Shown here: positions 11,550 to 23,500 of the stretch, one piece after another
Position numbering within the stretch: the first letter of the stretch is position 1
Layout: each line of letters starts with the position of its first letter
NCBI RefSeq assembly: GCF_030867145.1
Contig: NC_134415.1
Location: 67,919,300-67,983,299 of the forward strand
Length of the DNA stretch: 64,000 bases
Source of the DNA: Opisthocomus hoazin
Taxonomy: Eukaryota > Chordata > Aves > Opisthocomiformes > Opisthocomidae
Reading direction: 5' to 3'
Position numbers and translations under genes: made by a program
Notes under the pieces: model-generated
Seen by the model: only the letters and a program-made list of their open reading frames with translations
Databases searched by the model: none
What the model was told of the DNA's origin: nothing

Positions 11550-14500
11550 GTAAGTTGCATATTTTATATAAAACTTTAATAATGGTGGTGCTCCCAGTTC
11601 AAGATGAGCATCTTGGATTCATTAATGGGAATTCACTCTTTGACTTCACCTGCTCGTTTCACAGAATCACAGAATCACAGAATAGTAGGGGTTGGAAGGG
11701 ACCTCTGTGGGTCATCTAGTCCAACCCCCCTGCCGAAGCAGGGTCACCTACAGCAGGCCGCACAGGACCCCGTCCAGGCGGGTCTTGAATATCTCCAGAG
11801 AAGGAGACTCCACAACCTCACTGGGCAGCCTGTTCCAGTGCTCCGTCACCCTCAGAGGGAAGAAGTTCCTCCTCATGTTCAGACGGAACTTCCTGTGCCT
11901 CAGTTTGTGCCCATTGCCCCTTGTCCTGTCACTGGGCACCACTGAAAAGAGCTTGGCCCCATCCTCCTGACACCCACCCTTCAGATATTTGTAGGCATTT
12001 ATAAGGTCCCCTCGCAGCCTTCTCTTCTTCAGGCTGAACAAGCCCAGTTCCCTCAACCTCTCCTCGTAGTGGAGATGCTCCAGTCCCCTCATCATCCTCG
12101 TAGCCCTCCGCTGGACTCTCTCCAGTAGCTCTTCATCCTTCTTGAACTGGGGAGCCCAGAACTGGACACAGTACTCCAGATGAGGCCTCACCAGGGCAGT
12201 GTAGAGGGGAAGGAGAACCTCCCTCCTCCTGCTAGCCACACTCTTCTTTTGACAGGTTTGTGGCACCCCACACAGCAGATCCAGTCCTTCGTATGTATGG
12301 TTTAGTGTAATCTATCCTGGGGAAGTATAGTATCACTCTGTATTCACCAAATTAATAAATAATTAGCAAGATGGCTGCTGGTAATAAGCCAGTTTTGTCC
12401 TGGCCAGTTATGAGGCACCTAAAGGTGATAGGTTGAGATGTTTGCTGAGCAAGGATTGCATCAAATGTTTGCTAGAGCTTGAATTGTTTAGCAGGGGCAG
12501 AAGCTGTGGCCTTGCAGCTTGCCCTTGGAAGTATGCATTAGATAAGTAAATAAGATTCTGCAAGTTTTAACATACCTGTGCTTAGATTCGTGTCACCAAA
12601 TTTTTTTAGCCACCTAACTGGGATGTTCAAGTTACAGGCAAGTTAGGCTGCTGAGGTTTTCAGTACTTTTCCCTTTTCCTCCATTTTCCGTCATATTTTT
12701 AATATGTGTGTATGTATATATAGAGCAAATACAACCTGATCTCACAAATTAAGCAAAGTATACTGTTCATCAGAAGGGAGCTACCCGTGAACAGCGTATG
12801 GCTAGGTTTTGGCATGCATGTTTTTAATGTTGCACAGGGTATAGTGTGCATACAGAAATGGGTATCTTATTATTAAAACTGCAGATGAATTCTGATCAGT
12901 TAAGTAGGTTAGTTTTTATTTAAAATTATTATTAATAATTTATTAAGTGGTATTTAATATTATTAATAATTAGTATTGTTTTGCAAGACACGTTTTAGAA
13001 GTTGGTATTTGTAGCACAGATTAATGGCACAGATTGGGCTATTGCCTGTGTTTTCAGCTACATCTTGTATTTTCTCCCAGAAATAATTTCTTTAAATCTC
13101 AACAGACAGGAAGAAAAAATAGCAGTTTTGCTTTATTGAAAAGTTTCTGTATGTCAGGGTTGTACTTCCTCAACCAAAAATCAAGAATCTGTTTCTGTAA
13201 AAGCCCTTATGCTGGATTTGCTACAATCTGCTCAGTGAATTCACTCAGTCCCATGGTTTCTAACTTGGTCATCCAGAGACACCTGCCAACCTGTGACAGA
13301 CACTGAGGCTCCAAGATGTAAAAAAGAAGTCTCGGCTGTCAGGTGAAAACATAAAGTGAAATAAGCAGTTGAAACTGGAGCATTGTGCAGACAGTCGCTG
13401 AACATAATTAACCATCTTGAGCTGGACTCAGCGAGTCCTTAGTCTTGTCCTGCCTCTTCCATCTCCCCTCTCGCTTCTGCTGTGTGTTCCCTCCCCGTGT
13501 GACAGGCAAGGTGTACTAAAAGCAAGCAGCCCAGGTTTAGAGGGGAGACATGCCACAGGGTTTACCTGCAGTCCTGGTCTCCTTTCCTTTCTTGAAATTT
13601 AGATGGCTAAAGTCTGAGCAATAGACAGGTGCTTCTGCCATTGCAAGATCCAAGTCCAAATATCTCTTAGCCCCACTGCTGCATGGCTTCAGAAACAGGA
13701 GCTTTGCCTTCAAAACCTCCATCCAAGTACTTTTCTAGGACTGGTAGGTCTTAGGTAGGTAGCTGCATTCCATCCCTTGCTCTCCTGTAGATCTGACTGA
13801 ACTCTAACCACTCAGTTACTCTTGTAGTCCATTCTCCTCTGATAGATTTTATGAGGGTCTGGATCCTACAGGAACGCTGAACGTGCTTTCTGGACTGAGC
13901 TTTCTCAGGGGCTTATGTACACTTCTCTAGCTATTTTGTTGACATGTATAGTACTTGTACAGCTTTCTGTTGGCAGTTGCGAGCTGCAGGAATTTCCAGG
14001 TCAAATGAGGAGAAACCTGCAAGATTAGGGGCCTATGGAGCTACAGTTAGCTGCTGAGCAGGTGTCTCCTAGACTGCAATTTATGATCTTGGTTAGGGAG
14101 GGAGGAGGAGAGAAACAGGAATCTGGACCCTGAATCCATGTTTTTCCTTCTAAGCAGTTGACTTGATTTTTCACTTCTGTCCAGAAATGCTTAACATTGG
14201 TGAGATGTATCAACACATTTGATATCTTCTTGGTTAACCTGAAGTTGTGTAGATATTCTCATTTTCAGAGTGAGATTGATAGAGTAAGAGAGTTTTGTTT
14301 CAAATTACCAAACCATTTCAGGAGGCCTCTCAAACCAAATTCCAGCTTGTGCTAACTGCAAGCAAACTGTGGATTGCTACTACAGAGATATAGATGAGAT
14401 ACAAATTAGTTGAAAGGAAGCTGGCTCTTCCAGCTAGAAGCTGGCCCTTTAACTTGTGGGAGAAATACAGAAGAACTTCCTGAATTAGACAACGCTGTGC

Positions 14501-17500
14501 TGGCCGAGATTTCATAATACACCAGAGTGTTGTTCCGAGCAATGCGATTTCCTACAAAAATCTTTACTGTAACATTTCTTCAGGGTTGAATTATTACACG
14601 CACACCCTGAAAGTGATAAATCTGATCTGGTTCTTGATTAACTGATTTCAATATGCCGCACATATACAAGATAAATTACATAGATTAAATACGTCACATT
14701 TCATAATGCATCCACATGACGCTACTGTTGTATTAATAGTTGTGACCACTTACCTGTCTTCTTTCCTAGTTCCTGTAGCCCACTGTTACTAATTGACAAG
14801 CTGTGCTGGTTTAGCACACCAATAATTGAATCAATTGCAAGATAGTATTCTTTTTGGTTTGAGTTGTTCTCTGGTAATGGAGAGGACCTATATTTGTGTC
14901 AGGCAACAGCTAGGCTAGCTTAGCACCCTTTTAACTTTAAAGAATAGATTTTATTAATGTGTTGATCCAATCATGCAGTTGATTGCTATGTTGAAGATGT
15001 GTTAAGAGTTGTAAATTGCTTCTGCCCTGGCTGAAGTGCTGGTGAACCACTACAATAGTAGTAGTAGGTAGTAAATGCTATCTGTAGTGGACTTCGAGTT
15101 TCTTTGGAGGAGAGGGTGTTGGTGGGTCATTTTTAGGACCTTGAAGATATAATTGAGCTAGCTAATGGGAAGCAGCATACACTGATGTCTGCACTCTGAG
15201 CTCTCTTGGAAACTTAAGCAAGTAGCATACGTATATGTGTTTGGGATCCCAAACCCCAGAGTGTTCTGTGAAAAGAAGGTGCTTTCAGCTGTTCTTTCAA
15301 CAAGGATCAGTGGTCTGTCTTGCATTTCAGCATTTCTGCAGAAATAAGTGATTATGATGTCACTTAGCAACATCTAGGGAACAGAGTCTACTTTGCTCAG
15401 CCTGAAACTCATGTTTTATCAGTGACATCTCTGAGCTGAGATTTAGGGAACTAGTCTGCAGAGTGTTTCTCCATGCCTTTTGTTAAAACTGTTCCAATGG
15501 GCAGCTGGAATTGAAAAACTTAAGACTCTTCTTGGCATCTGATGTGGAGTGGCAGGCCTCAGGCAGGAGAGGGAGAGTTAGGCTCTCAGACCCACTCCTA
15601 GCATGTTTGGAGAATCCATGTGACTCCCATTGAGCAGCGCTGTAAAACCTGGGGAGCCTGAATCACATGTGCTTTGATGAGCTGCAGCATTGCGTGCTGA
15701 ACCTCGGCGGGGTCAGTGATGCCTGCGAGCCATGTCTCACTGGTTTGGTTTCGGGTCTGCGTTAACTGTGACAAGAAGCAGATCTGTGACTAGCTAGGGA
15801 AACTTCAGATAGGGGAAACTTCAGATTTAAATAATAAAACCAGAGAAGTGTATAATGAGCTTTGCCACTGCTTAGGCAGCTGCAAAATTTCTGTCTTACT
15901 AGAGCACAACTTATGATTAAGGTTTGAAAGTTTCTCTGATATCTGGTCCAAAGTAACTGTAATTCTCATTCCAGGCCTGTCTTGTATCTGATTATAAAAT
16001 CTAGATGACACACATTATATTGGGCTTTTGAAATATTAATTTAAAGGTAGCTGAGGTTTGTCCTTAACTTTCTGAATATGGAGAACAGAATATAAGGAAT
16101 GATACGGGGTGTAGATCTCCAGCCTGTCTGGGCTTTGCAGGTGGAGAACCTGTTATCAAGGTGTTTTAATCAGTGTTTACTGAAGGAGCAGTAGTTCCAG
16201 AACTGGGTTTCATAGGTTGCACTCTCACTTATGTGGCAGCTGCTATTAACTGGAGAGAAATTTCAATGCCTGCCTTCAATATTTCCTTGAAGTATTTCCT
16301 GTTGGTCACTTGTTTACAGCAGCTGGATGAGTGTGATGCACAGAAACAAGATGAGCTAGCATAAAGTATTTCTTTGTGACAAAGCAAGTCCTACCTGCTT
16401 ACAAATCTGTATTTCTACCAGGCATGTTCATTTACCGTACTAAGGATATGCGTAGTAGGATGAAAGCATTCAGTCCATACTGTGACTGGGTCTTTTTTCT
16501 CCTCCTCTTCTTGAAGGGCATGTAACAAATTGTACAAGAGGATATCTGACCTTTGAAAAAATGGAAAGATGAAAGTAGAGCAAGTAAAACAGAAAGCCTC
16601 ATTTAAAAGCTTTAAAATATGTGAATTTCAGACTTCTTACAGCTGTTAAGATGGAGGGGAGCAGTTCTATGAAATCTGACAGTTTTCTGCATTTTAAAGA
16701 ACTTATTTCTGTGTGTAGCAAAAAGAGAGAAAGCATTTTGTTTAAAAAGATGTTCCCAAGAGGGAGCAAAGTGGGAGTTGCATTCATCTACAGGGACAGC
16801 TTAAGAGTAGCAAGTATGTGGTTAGAGGAGGAGCTGCCTTTCCTACTCAGCTGGAAAGATTTGACTTCTGTCTCTGAAAGAAACTGTTCAAGAAGTAGTA
16901 ACCAGCCATGCTTTTTCCTCACTCCCAGTACTTTTTCTCAAGTGTCTCTCCTGTGTGTTGATCATTGAGGAAGCAGACTTGTATGCCTTTGTTTTGATTT
17001 GCTCTTATTATTTTCTTTGTAGCTACCAAATATATCACTCAGTGCAATCCCTGCAGAAAACCAAGAACGATACAGGCTAGACAGATAACTGCCATGTTTC
17101 CACTGGCATCCTAAGCTGGGGTTTGGGAGCTGTTGGTTTAGAAGCAGTTTAGAATGCTGCCTTTCACTTGGGAGCGCAGAACAAAGCCTGGCGTTGATAA
17201 AGTACACTCATTCTTTGAGTTTTAGAGAATTTCTGGCTTGCAAACTGTAATCAGTTACAGAACCTACTCTAACTGAAGTGAGGCATTCATATTGCCTCCC
17301 TACCTCTCCCAACTCCTCCAGTTTATAAAGGTCGTGGCAGGATTTTGTGCAGTGGTAGCTGTGAAGTCAGGAAGAACACCATGATCTACCCTTGCTCAGT
17401 ATTGGCAAGGTCAGTGATAGATTATTTGACTTGTTCATACACACTGAAAATCAGACCAGCTGGAGAAACATATGTTCTGCATACTGAAAGATAAAAAAAA

Positions 17501-20500
17501 CAAAATAAAATTCAGTAACCACAATCCACATATGGCTAGAGGGAATCTGCCTGGCTTTGAGAGACTGTTTCTCATGACTCTTGCTTTCTGATGACTTGCT
17601 TTGCTTTTCATTAAGGTAGCACAAACACAAGCTCACATAGAGCACATTCCCAGAAGGTCAGCTTCAGCAAGCAGAGATCCCTCTGTCATATGATACCTCT
17701 CCTGTGACTGCCAGTTTGTCCAATTTCTGTTGCATCCCGAGTTTTCTGTAAGTGTTTTCGGTGAATGTTATTAAAATGGGATTTCAATTACATCAGTCAT
17801 ATGACTTTCCCTTTCACTTTATGTAACTGTAGAGAATCATAAATGCCAATTAAACCCTGAAGAGTATTAGTTTTGATATATGCCTTTTTGTTGTGGTTTA
17901 AGCTCAGTAGGTAGCTAAAATGTTCAGCTAAAACAGGCTGAAACATCCATGAAAAACTACGTCTGTCACTATGGTTGTAACACCACAGATTCGCGTGTTT
18001 ATTCTTCAGCTAAAGAAGGATACAGATGGGCAAGTGAAAAGTAAATGAAATCACTGAGGTGTTGAAATCAGAGCCTCTATGGAAATGAAATGTTGTTTTG
18101 TCTATATTTAAAGTGTGGTTTTGTACAGGTGGTGTTTTAAAGCAAATAGGCTTCAAGGAGAGCTTGTTGAGACTTTTAATGATGGTCTTGTCAGAAATTT
18201 CCAATTAGCTGCAGTTAAGCAGATTTTAACTTTGTGGGAACATACTGGTTGGAACAAAGATTTTTTTTAATTATTATTGTTGTTGCTGTTGTCAGGAAGG
18301 TTTCTTAGATTTGTGATGTTTCAGTAAAACCTGGAAAAAGCTGGTTATTCAGGCCTTTTAAGCACCCATTATGGTCCTCCACAGTCCATTTTGTGGGCTT
18401 TTCCAAGGCTGAGAAATTGAACTTGAATCTGCTATATCCAATTCATAACCTGAATATGAAGGATAACAGGAGGAGGAATTCAGATATTTTGGGTCTTTCT
18501 AAATGCCTGTCTTTCTGCAACAAGGTGAAGTCATGAAGTCCGCAGTTCTTTTAGAAATAAACTATTTCTGAAAACGTCAAGCATGAATTATTTGCATGAT
18601 GTTTCTAAAGGCTTTGATCTATGTAGAGTAGCATATATATTTAAGGTAGCCTGCCTCACAGATTTGTTTCTGAATTTGGAGAGTTTTTTTAATATTTTTC
18701 TGTGTTTTGTCTTGTCTGCTAAAAATTTTTTGGTTCTATGGAAAATGACATATGAAACAGTGTCTTATATGAATGACATTGCACGAGAGGGACAGGGATT
18801 TATTTATGCTAGCAGCAGAACAGAGTGAAACATGGGTCTTCCATGTACACCCCAGCGTGCTATTTGTGTTAGTATGTGCAGAAAAGGCAGAATTTTTGCT
18901 TGTATTGCACTGTTTTGCATTACCTTAATTAGCTAGCCTGGGTGAGGTGCAGACAGAAGAGGTCTGTTGATAAAGTCATCTTTTTTTGGAAATGGTTTAA
19001 ATAACAATTGTAAAACCAGTGTGCTATTTACAAATATCAAGGTGACCAGTGAAGACATACACTATTTTGTCTGCAACTGTTGCTTTTGCTGATGGAGCAA
19101 GTAGAAATGGACTCACCTAGACAAGATAGCCCCATCCCTGGAAACATTCAAGACCAGGTTGGACAGGGCTCTGAGCAACCTGATCTAGTTAGCGGTGTCC
19201 CTGCTTGCTGCAGGGGGGTTGGACTACATGACCTCTAGGGGTCCCTTCTGACCCAAAACTTTCTATGATTCGATGATTCTAAGATAACAGTTGCAAAACA
19301 GCCTGCTTTTGCAGCAGACACGGGAAGGGATGTGGCCAGCGTCTTCATGCTCCTTCCTATTTCTAGAGAGCTGCATTTCAGAGCCTCCGTAAGGTACTTA
19401 AAATACCTGTTCCAATTCAGTTCTGTTGGATTTTCCTCCTTCTGCGCAGGAGATTGCATGGCAGTGTGATCATCCTGAGAGCTCTTCATCAAATCTCCAG
19501 TAAAACTGCTGTGCAGGAGGCTGCACCCCAGTTAGGGCTCAGAATAAACCCAGGTCAGTAGTTGATTGCCAGTGGCCCTTGGAGTAACAGTTACTTGCGT
19601 GCGTTGACCAGTCTGTTATGTGTTGCATGTCTCTACTTCCATGCTAGTTTATGAGTTAGCTTCCTGTGTTAATGGCCTGACCTCTGAAAAAAACAAGCTT
19701 TCTTCGTGTAGGTGGGTTGGGTTTTATGGTGTTTGTGCAGCTACTGTTTGCTGCAGAATCGTGCATCGTTTTCATAACTTAGTAAGCTACTGGTATTCTT
19801 TAGAGAAATGTTTGAACTTTGGGGTTTCAGGGAGTTACCAGGGACGTCTTACGATATGAATGTAAAGTGGTTACAGCTTGATTTAATGACTTCACCTTGG
19901 CTGAGCTGTAATAATTGACCACATCAGAAGTTACAGTGCACTTAATGTGTATTTAGTGTGGTCTACTCGCACATACAAGAACAGGCACTACTTCAATCCC
20001 ACTTCCCAGTGTCCTTCGAAGACCATTGTAGATGATAGTACACTAGCATGAAATAATTTCAGCTGCACTGAAAAAACTGAAGGCAGGTTCTGAACTCCAG
20101 ATGTTGTTACTGATGTTCCTGATGACTTGGAAACATGATTCTGCTTAGAAATGCTAGAAGCTCTAATGATAGCCAACAGGAAAGGGTATAAGACTTGGGG
20201 TTTTCCCACTCTTATGTACTTACCGAGTCTTTAGTCTGTAGAGCTCTGAGAACAAGCTTCATCTCCATCCTCATTTTACGGTCTCCTTCCCATATGTACT
20301 TCAGTTACTGTTTCTCTGTGCCAATGTATTATCTTGTTTTGGAATAATCACTGTTATACACTGAGTTAAGACAGGATAAAAGCAATTACTTAAAAACAAC
20401 TGGCTGAAGTTTTTAGATACTTAAATCCAGTTAGGTGAGGTCTTGGGTGTGGGGCTGCTTTTTACTGAGTTTGGGTCATTTGACTAGTGTCCTGGACTTG

Positions 20501-23500
20501 ATTTGTCTAATGAACTGTCACTCTTGGTTAAAGTAGGGATAGCAGGGTGTACAGCACAGCGGTGTAGTATTTTATTTAAAATCTTTAGTGAGTGTGAACT
20601 ACACTAGTAGCTTTAAAGAGGTACTTACACTTGTACAGGAAACTCCAATCTGTTGGATTTATTGCCATTATATTAGGCTGCTGTATGTCACAGCTTTTAT
20701 AAGAGATTGATCCAGGAATGTTTTGTGCAGCTTTTGGCCATCCTTATTCAAGTACGTTCAAAGTGCAGAAGGAAAATACATTGAATTGAGGAAGCCTGTC
20801 GTCCCCAGGCAAAAGCAGTTTGAATTGGTGTCTTATAAATAATGCTTCCACACCACTAACCTGCTCTGAAGTGACTCTGAAGTTTCTTAGATTCCACACA
20901 ACTTAATCTGTAACTGGAAGTGCAGTTTGTTGACTCACTTGTTCAGCTGGAAACAAGAAAGAGATTTCTTCATAGTTACCCAACCAGTGGCAGTGTGTGC
21001 AAAGTCTTTGATGAAGCATTTCTGAATGGTGACTGTGCTGGTGTTGTACAACACGCTGCTAATTTGCCATATGAAGCCACAGCTGAGCCTGAGCCTCACG
21101 TGGAACAGACTTTGTGTTTGGTGCATACAGAGGAATGCTTTACTGATGCTGTTTATTCTGCTTGGGCTCAGGAACTAGGAAAATGACTGAATAGGTTTAA
21201 ATCTCCATCATTAGTTTTAGTCCCATGAACCTTAGGCAGTGACTAAAGCCCTGTCTGTCCCTTTTTAAGTGGAAGATGGTGGCATGGGAGGACCCTCACC
21301 GTTACAGTTAAGGTTCAAGAGTAGCAGTAGCTGCTGGCTGGAACAGTGCTCTGCCCCTTCTTCCCATGGCAGGTCTCAAGCCTCGCTGTTCTGTAAGGCA
21401 GGTGTCATCGTACTCGCCCTGCCTGCTTGTCTGGTTCTTGTCCTCTGCAGTACAGTGCCTCGGTGTTTGCCGCTCTTGTTGCTGCCGGTGTTTTTTCCAA
21501 GCACACCCGTGGGGTGCCGCATTTCCTGCAGAAGCGTTAGACCGTAGCTGTGTGAAACTGGGTACAATGGAACAAGGGAAGACGAGGAGAAAGGAGATGA
21601 AACTTTCTTCTTTCCCAGCTAGCTAAAAGTCAGCTGTTAAGTAAGGATAATGTGTGATCCAATATGTGAAATATGTTTTTATCTATGGAAAAAATAGTGT
21701 GTTGCAGATTTGACCAGAACATGTTTCTCAAATACTCCTATCTGTTAAAAAATGTAAGTATTTCCGCTGTAAATCTCACTACTCCTGTAACTCATGTAGA
21801 AAAAAGGAGTACTTTTATATGAGACAGTATTACTATTTTTTTCTGTGCCCCTTTTTGTTTTTCCCTTTAACTAGAGGGAGGGTTTCCACTGACTAGAAAT
21901 GGAACCACTGTTTGGCTTAGTAAGAGTAAACATGAGCTGACTCTTAAATTATTTTCCCGGTAGGAATTCAGGTTAGGTCTTAATCATTTCTTTGGCTCAT
22001 CATTAACCATGTCTGACCTGTTCCTGAGCACGTGACCGGTCTGAGAGTAGCCGAGTGGCTTTCATTAGCTGGTAGTTATGTGTTATGAGATCTAGATCGG
22101 GTATGCCGCAAAGACAAGTGAAAGGTCTTCTTACTAATACGATATTTCTTCTTACTAATACAGTATTGCTTCTTTTTAATACAAGACTCATTTTCAGATG
22201 TGCAAAAAGTGAGATTCTTTTTCTTTTGCATGCGAGACAACTGTCACTTGGGGAAAATCCATTTTGCCTGCATGGTATCATGCATCCTACTTCCTGCGCT
22301 GCCCAGGTCCCAAGGTGGACTTACCTTCTATGGTGGCTCACTGCCAGCCCATGGCTGACAAGGTGCTGCTCGAGCAGGGTTACAGCATGGGCTTTGAAAG
22401 AGCTGTTCATCTTCATTATATGCAAAGATCTGCCCTGATCTTCAGTGTAGAAGTGGCTGAAGGGATAAGCATGCTTCTGATGGAGGCTGCTGCCATATCC
22501 TGGTGACTTTGGTGAAGAACGCCTGCGTGCACACGGTGTGTACCCGTCTGCAGGTCATGAGCAAAGTCCAGCAGCTAGCTGCACGTACCCAAGGAACCTG
22601 AGCTGAAGTGTCAGACTTTGCACTGAAATGGATTAAAATCATGCACAAGACCCAGTCAGGCTCTGCTACATGATTTGTAATGCCCAGAAGGACAGGAGGG
22701 GCCTCTGGTGGTCCTGTTACTTCTGTCTTCCAGAGCTCCTTGGGAAGCTGGAAGAATCGGGAAACGGGGAAAGGAAAACAATAAAGGGTGAGGTAACCTA
22801 GGAACCTGTCAAACCTGTGCTCTGATCTTTGGTCTCTGACTGTTAGCAGTATGTCTGCAGTGCAGTGGTAGGACTTTGAGTTGGGCCTGAGCATTTGGCC
22901 CTCCAGGACACTTGAGCATTACTGATGAATTGAGAGGCACCAAAGCAGCTCCCAGGTGCCTGGATGTGCCAGCCCCAACCCTCTTCACAGGGGTGACTAG
23001 CTGGGGTAAACGCGGGAGGGAGTACCATTATAAGTACCACCATCAGCAGTGAAGCTGCTTAGGGGCCTCTGTTTTACGAAAAGTAATCCCGGGTTTCCAA
23101 CAGTTTTGCTCTTCCTCTTCAGTGCCGAGACCCTCTCCCTGCTTGTTTTCCAAATACGGCAGTGGAAGCAGCCAACAGAGATGTTTCTACATTCTAACAT
23201 TTGGGAGGAGAGGGAAAGGCCACCCTGCTTTTCCCTTGAGAAAACAAAGGGGTAGCGACTTTGACCTAAGAAGTTTCAAAGCCAGTTCTTGCTTTGAATC
23301 AATTTCTGTAAGATCTCTGTGTGTACATGTGAGGGAACAAGACACTTTACCTCTGTGATCCAGGTGGTACTGTCTTGAAGCATATTTTAAAGTTTGTTTC
23401 TGTCAGAAAAGCTATACAAGTTCAGAATTCTGGACACGTGTCTGTGACTTAGGTGGTTTGGTGATTATATGTATAATATTATATCAAATGTTTGAATGAG

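Noticed and set aside
11468-11719. 83-codon frame starting at the STX7 ATG as a separate small protein
   Set aside because: Only the first 27 codons are STX7; the rest is intron read-through into a CR1.
11604-11970. Plus-strand open frames across the CR1 at 11,660
   Set aside because: They are antisense shadows of CR1 ORF2, which runs on the minus strand.
20920-21186. 88-codon open frame in the large STX7 intron
   Set aside because: It reads like protein but matches no family I know and lacks supporting splice sites or a promoter.
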